A stretch of 64,000 bases of DNA from Paralithodes platypus. Its lineage: Eukaryota > Arthropoda > Malacostraca > Decapoda > Lithodidae. Shown here in pieces: positions 47,901 to 62,900 of this stretch. The position numbers and the translations under genes were made by a program. A model generated the notes under the pieces. It did no database searches. It was not told where the DNA came from and worked only from the letters and a program-made list of their open reading frames with translations. The DNA lies in assembly GCA_032716605.1 (NCBI GenBank), contig CM064480.1:24868969-24932968 (forward strand). The letters are read 5' to 3'. How positions within the stretch are numbered: position 1 is the first letter of the stretch; the number at the start of each line of letters is the position of its first letter.

Positions 47901-50900
47901 TCCCAGTTTAGGGTTGTTGTTGTTGTTGTTGTTCCCTAAGCTGCCTGGCCGAACAGCCCCGAGTCCCTGAGAAAGGCCATGGCCACGATCGGGCTTTCCC
48001 ACAGAGCTCTCATTGAGTGTAGATTGTGTTGTTGTTGTTGTTGTTCCCTAAGCTGCCTGGCCGAACAGCCCCGAGTCCCTGAGAAAGGCCATGGCCACGA
48101 TCGGGCTTTCCCACAGAGCTCTCATTGAGTGTAGATTGTGTTGTTGGCGTAAGTGGTTGTGTGAAATGCAGTCTTCTATGATGTGTTTAATGGTATGGGG
48201 TGCTGTGTTACATCCCGGGCAGGTGTCGACAACGGAGTCATCCAGTCTCTTCTGATAGCTCAGGAGAGCTGGATGGTGTCCGCATCTCAGCCTGGCCAGG
48301 TGGACTCTGTCCTCGCGAGGAAGGGAGGATTCGGAAGGATGGATTTCGGGAGGTCGTGCATGCAGCTGCGTGTTGTCTGTGAGTGAGTGGATGGATCGGT
48401 GAGAGATATGAGTATGGATGTTCTGGATGTTGGTTCGGGGTGGGCAGGGAGGGAGAGAGAGGACAATAATTGTGTGTGATACCGTGTGCTGGGTGTTGTT
48501 TTGATATTTCTTGGTGTCTGTGGGTGTGTTGCCATGTAGTTTAGTGGGTGGTCTTGGTTCGTGGAGGCTGCTGCCAGGAATTGAGTGCCTCTCATGTCCA
48601 GATGGTCTTTGACTTTGAGGATTTTGGTTTCTTGATGTAGGTGATCTGTGGGTGCAGTAGCTGTGCAGCCTGTAATGATCTTCAGGGCTTTGTTTTGAAT
48701 AGTCTGTAAGGTCTTATGATGTGTTTCAGCTAGGTTAGAAGCCCAGGCTGGGCTTGCGTATTCCATCACTGATCTTATGTATTGTTATATACTGTGGTGG
48801 TAGTTTCTTTGTTGTGTCCAAATTTTGTGTGAGCAAGTGACCTGAGGGCGTTAAGTCTGGGTGTCAGTTTCTTTTTAATGTTTGTGGTGTGCTGTTTGAA
48901 TGTCATATGAGTATCATATGTTACTCCTAGGATTTTGGGTGTGTGTGTATGTGTTAGGGGTGTGTTGTTTATGGTGAGTTGAGGGATGTATTCGTGTTCT
49001 CCTGTCCAACTTGTGAGCAGGGTTGCGGTGGATTTGGCTGGGGCTAGATTAAGTCTGTTTGTAGTGCACCAGCCATGTAGTGTGTTGAGATAGGGTTGAA
49101 GGAGATCTGTTGCTCTTAGGGTGAGTACGGATACCTGTTTGCATGTGTGTTCCTGTTTCCCCATGCTCCTTCCCTGGTTCTTCTTGGACATTCTCTCCAC
49201 TTACTCCTTCGACGTGCTGATTATGGTGTGTGTTCTTCTAGTGCAGGTAGGCTGCCTTGCTTTCGCCTTGCTTTCGCCTTGGTTGTCGCTCCCCGTGCTT
49301 GGAGAGCCACAAGTCCTGCTTGTGCCACTCGCTCTGTGTGTCCTCTACGGCCTACCTCCCTGCTCTGTGTGGCACGTGTCTGGCCCTGGTGGATGTGATG
49401 CACCATGGCCCTGGTTCCTCGGCGGCGGCTGTGGCCTCTGCTTCCCTTCCGTCGGTGTGGACGATGGTCTCCCGCCACATTAGGACTGTGGGCCACCGTT
49501 CCCCGGCCTTTTTTGCCGACCGGATCCGCGTCGCCCTGGGTATCCCTGACCCGACTGAAGGCCGTTCACCTGGCCCTCTCCCTGCTCGGGCCCTCTCCCC
49601 TGGGTCCCGCAGCCGGTCATCCCATCGTCGGGGGGTTCCCCAGCTCCGTCCACGCTCTCGCTCGCCTCGTCGTCCGTCCTCTACTGCCCCTCGTCGTCCT
49701 CCTGATCGCCTTGACGACGCCCATCGCCCTCGTCATGGTTCTCGCCCTGAGGCCGGGGTTAGCGGCTCTGCCCCTGTGCGCCCTCCCCTGGCCTCTATGG
49801 ATAGGGGCTCTACTTCCTTCCGCCCGCTTCCCCAGCCCAGACGACTTCCTCTTACGTTGTCCTCTCCGCACGCGGTTGTTCATGCTGTAGCTGGCCCTCT
49901 GCTCCCTCCTCCTACACTGTCCAGGAGGGTCCGCCTGGGTGTCGTTGCTTCTCCTACTTCACCTGCTTCAGTGCCTATTCTTCCTTCACGGTCTCGTCCC
50001 ACGGTGGAGGTCCCTCCCTCCTCCGCCTCGGTGTCGGGCCGCCCTGTTATCTCAGCCCCGGGGATCCTTGCTCTGTTTCCCCCCGCGGCTCCTTCTGGCC
50101 TCCTTTCACCCGGCCAGCTTTCCCACTCCCGTCGTCCTGCTCCTCCTCATTCTTCTCTTCCTGACCTTCACTTACCGTCTCGCCAGGGGGGTACCCCTCC
50201 TCTTGCCTTGGTGGGGTTTCGCGAGGTTTCGGGGTCCCCTTTCTCAGGAGCTGACGTGTCGCTGGAAGAGGGGGATGGTGCTGTTTCCCCCTCGGCCGTT
50301 CGTGATCGGGGACGAGTCCCTCAATGGCGACACAACCGTCGTCGCTCGCCTTCCTTGGGCCGCGACGCTGCTGGTTCGTGTCGTGGGTCTCGGTCCCGCT
50401 CACGCTCGCCCCTGCGGGCCGACCAATCTTGGGGGGGGTCGCCTCTCTCGGATCGATTGTCGGCTATGCAGGGCTGGGTTGTGTCACGCATCGACGGGCG
50501 CTTGGAGTCGATGCAAGACTCCCTCTTCTCGCGCTTCTTGGCGATGACACACCCTCAGCGCCTCACCCTACCTACCCCTGCTCCGGTCCCCCTCCCTTCT
50601 GCAGGCCTACGCTCTGGTCAGACTTCAGCCGCCCTGACATCCTTCCGGCTGTTCAGTCCCTGGCTGTGTTGACGGGTCTGTCCTCCTATGGGACAGGTTT
50701 GTGCGACGCCGGTACGCCTGGCTTAGCCATCATGCTCGGTCACCCTCTCCCGTTGGAGGCCTGGTTTGCTGAGGCCTTCGACTTCACCAACCGATCCGTC
50801 GACGGCTCTCCTTCAGTCCCTCCCCCGGAGTCATCACTGATTTTGCCTCCTCTTGTGTCTGTCGGCGGGTTGGAAGGCGCGTTCTGGTCCTGGATAAGCG

Positions 50901-53900
50901 CGCCCGTTCTTGAACTTTGTTCTATTGCTACCCCGTTCTTCTCTCACCCGGATCAGCCCTCTGTCGCCGAGGTTTTTCCCTTGCGACGGAGGGTGACGGA
51001 CTTATTGTCTTGTCTTTAGGTTCCCTCCAGACGTCTGTTCACCACCTGCGGCTTTTCGAGGCGTCTGCGCCAGGCGATCTTCGCGAGGGTTTGGACCGCA
51101 TTCAGCGGATCCACCTTCGGCTCGCGGTGTCTTTGGTTCCCGAGCTGAAGGAGGTTTTGTGCGCGGCAACTCGGCAACGCCCGACGGTACGGTCCTCGTT
51201 CTGCCGGCCGGCCCCCTTGGATATTCGTCAGGGTTTGTTGTACTCTGCGCTATATACGTCGTTTTTTTGAGCAGGATGCTTGGGAATGCTACGCTTCTCT
51301 GTCGGCGGCCCCTGCTTCCGACACGCGACGACGCGCTGTGTCGTTGCGGACCCTGCTTACGACACGCACCAACGCGCTGTGTCGCACGCGGGGTCTTCTC
51401 AGTCCCGCCCTTCTGCCGGTCCTCTTCGGGGTGCTGCTGCAAGTGCTGCCGCCTTGCACGGGCGCAGGACTGGGACGTTGCAGGCCACTGCATCGGTTCC
51501 GCCTCGCACTTCTGTTCTTGCCCCTTTCATCCCCGCCGTGTCGGGGCTGGCCGGCCTTCCACTTCCGGCCGGCCTTCGACGGGGTCAGCCCCGCGACAGC
51601 CAGGGGTTGGGGTGGCCCGCCCTTTTCGACGAGGTTGGGGGGGGGTAGAGGAGGTCAACGTGGCGCTCATGCCCGCACGGCCCGTACCGGGGGTACCTCC
51701 ACGTCAACACAATGTGTAGGTTCTCTGGGTCGGCCTCCTTGTTCTCCTTCTCGCCTGGCCGACCGGTTCGCTCCCCTCCTCTCGGGTGCTCCCTCGGGTT
51801 GTTTTCGCCCTTGCGCCCCTCGGTGGCCGCGAGGGACGTTGGGGGCGGCGGGATGCGCGGAGGGGTCTCACCTGGAGGTGGACGTCCAGACCCCCACTCC
51901 GCTCTTGTCACCGACGCCGGCCCATCTCTTCAGAGGTGGCCCACGTGTTCACTTCCATGCCCGAGCTGGGTAGCGTCGAGGGAGTTGGGCGCCGGTCACC
52001 CGGTTTTCCTCTCCCGTGTCTTTCTGGTACCGTAGACGAACTGCGACGCGATGCGACCGGTGGTGGATCTGTCGGCCCTCAACGGGCACATCGTGCACAC
52101 ACGGTTTCGGGTGCTGCCGGTACCCCTGGTACGCCTGGCCCTGCGCCCTTTGTCGTGGGTAGTGTCGCTGGCCCTCCAGGATGCGTCTTGGCTCGTTCCT
52201 CTCCATCCTCGCTTCCAGCGATTCTTGGCCGTTCGGACTTCCGCTCGTGTGTTCCTGTTCGACGGCCTTCCCTTCGGTCTCCACATCGCGCCGCGGATCT
52301 TCTCCGCACTGGTGGGGCAGGTTGGTAGTTTCCGAAGCCCTAGGACTGTGCATAGGCGACGCCCTCACAGTCGTTCGCAACGTCGCACTGTTAGGGTTCC
52401 CCTTCGATGTTCCCAAGTCACGCTTGACCCCGTCGCGTGTCGTGCCATGGGTCGGTCTCGCATGGGTTTTGTCCGGCGCTACGGTGACCCGGGGTCTGCC
52501 GGCCGCGGTGCACCTTCGGTGGAAGGTCTTCGCCGTGTTGCACTCGGTCTCCCTCCCGGGGTGGCTCTGGGACTCGTTCGTGGGTTCGCTGCATTGGGCC
52601 ACTCTGCCCCTTCCCTTAGGGAGCCTCTGGCTACGCCGCCTCCTCCTCATGGGCACCGCGGTGTTTCCGTTGCCCCTATGGATCGGCTCCTGCCGCTCTC
52701 GCGTACCGTTCGCAGCCGCTTCGGTCGCTGGGTTGCTCGGGGCGCGCTCTCTGCGGATGTGGCCTGGACAGCCCCCCCGCCGACGGTCTGGGTAGCCACG
52801 GATACGTCGAGCGAGGTTGGGTGAGGTTCCCGATCGAACCTGGGACGTCCACTTCCCGGCAGATGGGTGGGTCTCCCTCCACTTACCCGTCTATGCCCTC
52901 GGACTGTTGGTTCCTTTGTTCTTCCTGCGGGACCATGCGCTGGCCCTTCGGGGTAAGTCGGTGGCCTTTGGGTTGGACACTCAGACAAGCTGTCCACTGT
53001 TTCCTAATGCGGGGGTCCTCCAGGTCGTTGACTCTATTGGGGGTCTCGGTGGAGTTGTTCTTCCTCGCGGACCGACGCCCCTTCTCCTTGCATGCCTCCT
53101 CCCTGCCCGGGCCTGCCACCCTGTGGGCGGCCGCCCTGTCGAGAGGGCAGGGCGTTCTTGTAGAATGGGCGATGAAACGGACTGTGTTCGCCGACCTCGC
53201 GGCTTCCTGAGGTGTTCCGGAGGTCGCCTTGTTCGCATCGGGGGTGCCGCGCCAGTTGCCTCTGGACCTCTCCCTCCGGCCTCGCGCTCCGGGGGGGGTC
53301 CGGACGCTTTCATGGTAGCCTGGTACAGGTGGCGGTCGATATACATCTTTCCGCCACCAGACGCGCTGTTGATGTGCCCAGTCCTCGCGAGGCTGCGGCT
53401 GTACCACGGCTGCGTCTGGCTCCTCGCGCCTCTGTGGCCGGCACGGGCTTGGTACGCCCGGTTGCCGCGATGGTGCCCGAGTCCGGTCCCTCTACCTGTC
53501 TCCGGCTTCCACTTGGGCTAGGTTGGGGACCTTGCGGACCTCGTTGGCCTTCGCATCGTGCTTGTTCATGAGGCACGGTGGCTCCCGGTCCCCGGCCGGG
53601 CTCTGCCTGACTTCCTGCAGCGTTCCTGGCCGTCTTCTCCTTGGGGGACTTACGGGTCCCGCTGGAGGTCTTTTACTAGGTGGCTACAGGCCACTCGCCT
53701 GCCAGTTGGCTCTCCTTCCCTCGTCCTACACTCCTTGTTTCACCTCTTCCGTACACGTCACTTTCAAGTCGACGCTATACGTACCCACTTGTCTGCCGTC
53801 CGGGGGGTCTTTGGGTCCGTCGCTGGGCTGGTCGTTCCGCCACAAGAGCTGGATTCCTTCCTGACGGCTGCCTTCCGGGATCGACCGCCTCCGCGCCAGG

Positions 53901-56900
53901 TCCCTCCGCAGTGGGATCTGGAGCGGGCTCTGGTCCTTCTGGCTTCACCCACGTATACGAGGGCCGCTACGCCGGTTCCGTTGCTCGGGCGTCCACTCTT
54001 CCTTGTCGCTCTGGCCACTGGGGATCGGGTGTCTGCACTAGCGGCATTGTCACGGCCCCGGGACTGCGTGCGATTCTCCCCGTCCTTGCATGGCGTCTCG
54101 TTCGCCTCCTCCCCTCCTTTTGTTACCACGCATGGGAGGGAGGCCCCCGTTTTCCAGCCTTTCGCCGTCCAGGCTTTACGGCGTGGGCATCCTCGCCATG
54201 TGTTGTGCCCGGTGTCAGCCTTGCACTCCTCTGTTGCGTCTGTGGCGCCGCCTTCGGGTACTGCTGTGTGGGTGTCTCCTCGGATAGGTGGGAGGCTCTC
54301 GCAGGTGCAGATGGGCCGCCACGTTTGTCGGACCGTTCGTGCCCGTCACCCTGTTTGTAGGGGTTCTGCACACGATGTCAGATCCTTTGCTGCCTCCTTC
54401 CGGTTCCTGCCACGTCGATCCTTACCTGCCATCGCCTCAGCGGTTTTGTGGTCTTCTATCGATTCCTTCATCTCCTCCTACCTCTCCGTGTCCAGTGTTC
54501 GACCCCCTCGGCCGGTGATTGCTCTCGGGGGTCGTGTTTCCTGGTGCTCTGGCGAAGATCCCTGGTCTTTCCCCCTTGTCCCTCGTTCTTTTCCTTTGTT
54601 TTATTTGACAAAGGGGGGGGGGGGGGGGGTGTACGGGTTTGCAACACTGGATTGCAAGTTTGGGATTATGTATTGTTCCAGTACATAAGTGTTTTTGCCA
54701 CATTGAAAATTGTGTTTTGTTCTTGTGTTCAGTGTTTTTGTTGGTTTTTGAAGAAAAGGGATTTTGGGTACAGTACCTTTTTGGTTTCAGACAAGTCTAT
54801 GTTTTTGCATTACTATGAATGACGGGCATGTGTTAAAACTGTTCTTTTTAGCTACTCCTCAGTTTTTCACTCTTTTCTTAAACTCTCTTGTTTAAATTGT
54901 GTCTTTGTCATTCATAATTTTGTTTTATGCATTGGTTTTTTTGGTAGGTTGGGCTTGGATGTCCTCCTCCTATTTGTTATGCAGCCTTGACGTTGGATTT
55001 GCCAAGACTACTAACAAATTGGGAGGTTTGACGTACCTCCCAACCTACCAAATAGGAAAACCTACTATTTGGTAGTAGTCTTGGAAAATCCAACGTACAT
55101 AATACCCTCCCTCACGCCGGACCCCTGCCCATCCGCGTTCTTCTGCTGACGTGAGATGTGATGACAAGAGAGGGTCGCTCATGCGCACGTTCGACAGGGA
55201 TCTGCACATGACAGAACACGGGATGGGCCTTAAGCGGTAACTAAGGTAAACCCCTTTTTCTTCTCTTCTATGCTTTTTTCACTTTCGGTGGTAGTTTTGG
55301 TTAATGTACAACGTCTCCTAGAGCAAGATAAGGAGTAGACTCTAGACGTTTTCTTTTTAACCGCGGTTGGAATGACGACATAGCAGTCAAAATAGACAAG
55401 TCGTCATTGCAATTAGGTTAATAGCCTTGACGTTGGATTTTCCAAGACTACTACCAAATAGTAGGTTTTCCTATTTGGTAGGTTGGGAGGTACGTCAAAC
55501 CTCCCAATCTTCTGTATTGAGCCAAGATTCTGTTATGCCAATCACATCATAATTTTCTGTAAACACTAGCTCCTCTAAATCTGAAAATGTATTGCGTATG
55601 CTACGAGCGTTTGCATAGAAAACCTTTAAATTTTTTATTTTAGAACTCACGGAATGCTCTCTAAGGGATAGGAGGGAGAGAGGCGATATGATTATGATGT
55701 ACAGATGTGCGAGAGGACTCGAGAAGGTGGACAAGAAGGGTTACATAGTGAAAGATAATGGTAGAACTAGGGGGCATAGATATAAGCTAATGAAAGGAAG
55801 ATGCAAAGGAGATGTGAGAAAGTATAGTTTCCCTTACAGAAGTATAAGTAAATGGAATCAGTTAGAAGAGGAAGTGGTGTGTGTTATGTGTGTCCCAGCT
55901 AACTCCATAGATGCACAACAGGCCTATCTTGGGTTGGGGAGTAAGTAGACACGCTGTAGATATATAGGTTCTTATTGAGAAGGATATGGGATACAGGCAC
56001 GAAGCAGAGCCTACAAGGTGATAGCTCTGTCTCGTGGTACACAAACATGTATTGGCCCTCTGGTGAGAGGAGCCCCAGGCTTGAGTTGCCAGAGTGGCTA
56101 TATGACATAACTAATATGACAAGATTGGAAGCCAAAGCGTCACATTTTTCCTTTGCCCCTCAACTTTCTCTTCATAATTGCTGAGGGACACAGGGCCCTG
56201 GGTGGGGCTTTGGTTTCCCGGGCGTTTCCGCGCCCTCCTCAGCTCCCCGCCATGGAGTGGCTTCGGTCACCCAGGCTTTATTGTGGTTGGCGGGGAGGGT
56301 TCTGTGGGGGCACTCGGTTATGGCCTTGGCCTTGCTCGGGGCCTTGGGGCTGTTCGGCCAGGCAGCTTGGGGAACAACAACAACAACTAATATGACTACC
56401 TGGATGCTAACATGAATCTTACTCATAGAGAGATATTACATATGCATAAGTGACTGTACTAGATATGAAAGTGATACTGTACAAGGTAAATCATATACAT
56501 ACACCTCCCTCCCCCCTCACGCTCGCAGTTCATTCTCAAGCGGACTCTTTCCTACTGAGCCGTTCTGAGCGACGTGGGGTAACTTGGGGGTCAGAAGCTA
56601 AGGACTGTTCAGCGTCATTGAAAGGGGCCACAGGGTTGAGGGAGTCACCAGTTTGGGGCACGGGGCGGAGGAATCGACAGTTCCGCCACCACACATGGCC
56701 ACTAGGGAGACGTACCTCATAGGCCCGTGACCTGCCAAGGCTCATCACAACCCCCACCTTGTCCCAGCGATTCATGGTCGGGTCTTGAATCCGCACTTGC
56801 TGACCGACACGTAACCTGGGAAGGGGTTGTGCGTGCTCATCGTACCGGGTCTTAACCTGCTCTGCACGGTCGGCTGCACGTCTGTCACAGTCCTCGGCCT

Positions 56901-59900
56901 TGGCTTGCCATTCCGCAGCAAAGGACTTGGGATGGGCCGGAAGACATGTTCTAAGAGGATGACCATACAGGAACTGGGCTGGGGAGCGGCCTGTGAAGTA
57001 TGGAGTATTCCGGAGTTCCAAGAGACCCCGGTCGAAGTCCTCACAGTCAATGTTGCCAGAGGGTGCAGTCTTTAAGGTGAGGTGCTTGATAAGACTTCAC
57101 CGCAGCCTCGGCATGGCCGTTCGCCTGTGGGTAATGCGGTGATGTTACCACATGACGAACTCACCATCGCTTCATAAAGTCCCAGAACTCGTGCCTGGTG
57201 AATTGTGGGCCCCCGTCGGTCCTCAGACGAAGGGGCACACCAACTTCCCGGAAGTAGCGACAGAAGATCCTGATGGTCGCAGAGGTGGTTGTGTCGCCTG
57301 TGCAGGGGACGACAACAGGCCACCCCGAGAGACGGTCGACGCCTACCAGGAAAGACTTCCCGGCGACCATGAAAAAGTCGGCCGACACAGACTCAAAGGG
57401 CCTTGTAGGGTTGTCATCATTCATGAGTGGTTCCTTCTGGAGGCTAGGCTGAAGGATCTGGCACGACTCACACGCTTGAACAGTGTTGGTGATGTCGGAA
57501 TCTATCCCCGGCCAGAAGACAGCCTGCCTCGCCCTGCGTTTAGTGGCCTCCACACCAGGGTGGCCATCATGAAGATGCTGTAGGGTGCGTCAGTGGAGGG
57601 CAGGAGGAACCACGATCCGAGCTCCATACAGGACGAGGTCATCATCAGCGTAGAGTTCGTCCCGTATCTTCCAGTATGGGAACAAGGAATTGTGAAGGTC
57701 GTATCGGTTGGCAGGGAATCCTGAGGTCACACAATCGAGTAGACGAACATACGCAGGGTCCGCTCTTGCCGCGACCCGGAGATCCTGTAGCGTCCTGTCT
57801 GCGTCTGGTGCTGAAGATTGTCCTGAGTTGATAACGTCCTTGGTTGTCACTATAGTCCTGAGGTAGTGGCGGCGTCGGCACAAGCGATCTCATCCTCTGG
57901 CGTGGGGCGGCTGACCGGGGCTCGAGACAGGGCATCAGGGATGCAGAGCGACTTGCCGGCACGCCACACGGCCTTGAAGATATGGGGTGAGGTCTTCTCC
58001 TTCAGGCGTTCGAGGTGGGGATTCTCCACAGCGTCCAACGTGTAGTGATTGATGATAGGGATGAGGGGGCGGTGGTCAGTCATCAGTGTGAAATCCTGTA
58101 GACCCTGTAAATAGAGTCGACACTTGGACATGGCCCAAACAGCAGCCAACATCTCAAACTCGATAGTAGCATAGCGGGTTTCAGCGTCCGCCAGGAACCG
58201 AGAGCCACACTGGACGAGCCGCAGGTGGCCACTGCCGTGGTCCTGCAGGAGGGCATGCCCAATGCCGTTGAGTTGCGATGCATCAGTCTGAAGAATGGTG
58301 GGTAGGTCTGGGTCGAAGTGTGCGAGAACAGGACTCACAAGGGCTGACTTGACTCGCCTGAAGGCCTCATCGTGGTCAGGAGTCCACACAAATGTCCTCT
58401 TGGGGCTCATCAAAGGGCGGAGGGGCTGAGCGGCGGCGGCGATGTCAGGGGTAAACTCTGCCAGCTGGTTGACCAGACCCAGGAATAACCTGAGGTCGGT
58501 CAAGTTGGTTGGTGCCGGAAAGTCCCCGATTGCAGCCACTTTGCTCGTATCAGCCGCAATACCATCCCCTGAGAGGGTGTATCCACAGTAAGTCCACTGA
58601 AGGTGCGGCAACCACAAACTTGCTCTTGTTGAGGGTAATCCCGAACTTGCGGCACCTAGTCAGCACTTCATGGATGCGGTCGAGGTGAGACTTGTAGTCC
58701 TCATCGAACAGCAGTATGTCATCCACGACCTTAGCGCACCTCTGCACACCTTGTAGAGCCATATCACCCCTGTAGCAGAAGGCGTCGCCCGTAGCTGTGA
58801 ATCCCATGGGTCCTCTGCAATGCTTGAAGCGTCCATACGGCGTGATGAAGGTGGTCAGGTGCTGGTCCTCTTCAGCCAACTCCATCTGCCAGTAACCACA
58901 GAGGGCGTCCGCAGTGGTGAAGTAGCGCGCTCCTCGGTCGACACCACGAACTGCTGCGGAGGGAGTAGGCGAAGGGCGAGCTGGTCGGGACACATGTTTG
59001 TTGAGTTTGGAGAGGTCGACGGTGATGCGCACTCCTCCGCTGTCCTTACCAACAACGACGAGGGGGTGGCACCATTCTGAGGGGTCGTCTCCAGCAGGCT
59101 TGATGATGCCATGGGCCACCATGGACTCCAACTCTCGCTTGACTTGGTCCCTAAAGGCAAAGGGAATCTGTCGGGGAGTATGGATGGCGAAGGGCTCAGC
59201 TCCCTCTTTAAGATGGATCCTCATAGGTTGACCCACCATAGGCTTGAGGGACACAGTCTTTAGGTCGTCTTTGGACATCAACACGTTGCTAAACTCCCGC
59301 AGGAAGTAATTCTTGGCTTCAGCGGGCGACGTGGAGACTGGAAGTGGTGTAGCCTTACACCTGTTGCCGTGCTTGACCTCTTGTATGGGCGTTGGGAATG
59401 CCAGAGGTATGATGGCTAACTCCCTGCAGTGGCTGTATGAAAGCAGAGGAGTCTGGACACCCTCGTGCACATGGAGCAGGGCAGTACACACACTCTGTCC
59501 CAGGGTGAGGGTAGCCTGAAATACCCCCAGAGCAGGTGCCATCGGGGAGCCGTCCGCCGTGAACGTTGTCGTGGGCGAAGGGGCTCGCAGGCTGCTCATG
59601 GGGATAGCCAAATCCTCAAGGTGACGTCAGCGCCCGTGTCCAGTAACATCCGTAGGCGGGATGTAGCGTCGCCAAAGGAGAGGGAAACACAGATGGGTTG
59701 CGGCGTCGAAGCTGTAGAAGGAGTCGATCCCACCTGACAACAGCTATTACTGTACTCCTAGCGTCAGGGGGCTTGCCAGAGTTGGAGGGGGCACCCGTAT
59801 TGCCTGGGGGGCCACCTTGGCGTCTTTCCTTCTTCTTAGTCGACGGACAACACTTGTCATAATGCCCCAGAAGACAACAGATGCGGCACTGAACTTGTGA

Positions 59901-62900
59901 GCAGGGCACTTAGCTGTCCGAGCCCAGTGACCGTGGCGCCCACAGTTGTTACAGGTGCTGCCAGCAGCGGGACACTTGTCAGGCCCGTGTCGGCGTGCGC
60001 AACTCTGGCAGGCATCAGCTGTATTCGATGGAGGCTTGGGGGGTTGGGTCCTGTCACTGCCCTGTTTCTTGTTTTTCTTGTATGAAGAGACGGCCCTTAC
60101 TTGTTCATGGGGCGCACTAATGGCCGTGGTCGCAGATTTGGCAGCCTCATACGAGCGGCATGTAGTGACGACATCCTGTAGTATTGACTTGGAGTCCAGG
60201 GCGATGAGTTTCTGGACTAACTCCTTGTCCCTGAGGCCCATGAGGATGATAGTCTTGAGTTGTGTCTCCACACAGATGGGTGAGTTACCATGGCACACAT
60301 CCACTTCTTCTGCGAGACGTTTGAGGCGGACGTAGAACTCTGCAAAAGTTTCCCCTTCATGCTGTCTGCAGCTCAACAATTCACGACGCCAGAGTGCCTC
60401 ATTCCTTAGACTCTTGATATGAAGCTGCAGGGCGTCCAACACCTCTTCAACAGTCTTGTCTGTGGAGGGAGCGATCTGGAGGGTGTGTTCTAAGACACGC
60501 TGCGTCTCGAGAGTCAGGCACATGCGTAGTTGTATCATCTGTTCGGCCGCAGGCAGGTTGGACAGGTCCACCATGACAGCATAGTCGTCCCAGCGTCTCC
60601 TCCACTCCCGGAACATCTGGAACGTAGCGTCAGGCTTCAATGGTGGTGGTGTCTGGGCCGTAGCCTTCTGTGGTGGAGGATTGTGTGAGGGATGTGGAGA
60701 AGAATGTGGCTGCTGGTCGCCAAGGTGACCAGCAGGTGTGGAGGAGTCGGGAGGGGTCCTGGTGGGAGCCAACAGCTGAAATAAGCTCTGGAACTCCTGT
60801 CTCCTTATAGCCTCTCGTCGGGTCTCCTCCTCTTGTCTCCTTTGCTCATCATGCCTGCGAGACTCCTCCAGGACACGATCTCGTCGGGCCTCCTCCTCTC
60901 GTCTCCTCTGCTCATCATACCTGCGAGACTCCTCCAGGTATTTGAAAAATTGCAGGAAATCAGCTGAAGAAGGGGCTGAAGGTGTGGTTGGGGACTGAGG
61001 GTGCTGATAATAAGGTGTGTATTCCTCCCCATCATAAGGCAAGTTTGTTCCTGCCCCTTCGTCCTGTACATCGCCAGAGTCTGACATCTTGTGTGGGTGA
61101 CAGACAGACAGGGAGATAACAAACACACAGTTATTAGCCTCTCACATATACAAGTGGGGTATCAAAATGACTGGCAAAAACAGAAGAATATTTATAATAC
61201 ACACCAGCTGTATCCTCACCAATGTATAAAACCCAATTATAATTAGCACTGAAGGGAATGCTTGGGTGATGAAATAAAAGTTTGCCAGTTGTGTGCGTGC
61301 CCAGTGTGCGTGCGTGCGTATGTACCGAGCGGTGGAGCGGTGGTAGGCGGTGACGCGCGGCCTCCCTCACCTCAGTGTCTTGCTGGCAGTCAGAGGGGGA
61401 GTATCTCACGCCCCGCTCTCTCGTGGCTCGGACTTGTGCGGGCGTTATGCTTATGCCACACACAATACATATAAAATAAAGCACACAATATAGCACTGCC
61501 ACATATAATATCACTGGCACTGCACTGGGAACGTCAGCTCCGCACTGTTGAGCACTATAACACTGTAATCCTAAGCGGTGAGATGGTGGCTGGGATGCAG
61601 GGTGTGTGGACAATGGAGGCTGGCGGCGTCTGGCGAAATCCACATAAACTTTTCTTAATACACACTGCGCCATGTTATGTGTTTTTTTTTTTTTTTTTTT
61701 GTATGTGATTGAGGGAGGCAAAAGGCATAACTGCCTATAGCGAGTGCCTCCCCCATATTTGAAAGAGTGACAGGGCCAAAATCAAGGGACGTTCGAGCCA
61801 AAATGCCTGGAAACACGGAGTTTGAAGCAATTTAAGTCATAGGAAAAGGGAAAAACTGATTCTGGGAGAGAGTTCCAGAGCTCAGCTGTTGAGTAGAAGA
61901 AAGTTTGAGAGTAACGTTTCACTCTTGGGTTGGAGAGTTGCACAGAGTAGGGGTGGGATTGAGTTGCAAGACGGGTACCACGTGCCCTACGTAAAGGAGG
62001 TGGTATGCACTGGGATAGCTCTGAGGAACACTGATTATTATAGTAGCGATAGAATAGCGAGAGAGATGCAACATTGCGGCGGAGAGAGAGAGATTGCAGA
62101 GAGTTGGTAAGTGGACGGGAGTTAATGATACGAAAGGCCTTCCTTTCAACCTTGTCTAGGAGAGCGGTGTGAGAGGAACCTCCCCACACATGTGAACAAT
62201 ACTCAATACAAGGGCACACTATGCCCCTGTACAGAGCAAGAAGCTGTGGAGGGGAAAAGAACCCCCTAAAGCGGTTGAGCACACCCAGCTTCTGGGAGGC
62301 TGCCTTAGCAAGACTGGTAATATGGTCCTTCCAAATGAGAGCAGAAGAAAAAGAGACACCAAGAATATTGAGAGAAGATGAAGGGTTGATTTTTGTATTG
62401 TTGAAGAATAAGGGATAGTCCGCTGGGAGATCCTGACGGGTAGATAGATGGAGAAATTGGCTTTTGGAAGCATTAAAGTTAACAAGGTTTTCTCTGCCCC
62501 AATTGGAAATAGTATTTAGATCAGAATTTAAGAGTTGTATGGCTTCATTACGTTTGTCGTTGAGGGATTGCTGGCTGGGGCGTTCTGAAAAAGTAATGGA
62601 GTAGTGTAAGGTTGAGTCGTCTGCGTATGAATGGATGGGAATTAAGGTACAGTTAAGGAGATCATTTATAAAAATTAGAAAGAGAATAGGAGATAGGACA
62701 GAACCCTGAGGAACACCGGAGTTTATAGGGTGAGGAAGTGAACAATGGCCGTCCACAACCGCGGCTATGGAACGGCCAGAAAGGAAATTAGAGACAAAGG
62801 CACAGATGGAGGGATAGAAACCGAAGGAGGGTAGTTTAGAAATTAAAGATTTATGCCAGACTCTATCGAAGGCTTTCGATATGTCTAGTGCTATAGAAAA

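Larger units (their letters stand above)
29541..55881 (+). mobile_element. LINE-X: CR1/jockey-like LINE, split by RTE-3, DIRS-2, LINE-Y and a gypsy element
   Basis: The segments, in order on plus, are ORF1 (29541-30560), endonuclease (30550-30796 and 31806-32600), RT (about 32780-33291 and 41988-42610) and C-terminus (55662-55881). Each join across RTE-3 and DIRS-2 restores a continuous reading frame. About 55 codons are missing at the LINE-Y junction. The gypsy element begins at 55882, so the LINE-X 3' end would lie beyond the window. Family resemblance is to decapod and other crustacean CR1/jockey-like LINEs (inference). Confidence 0.75.
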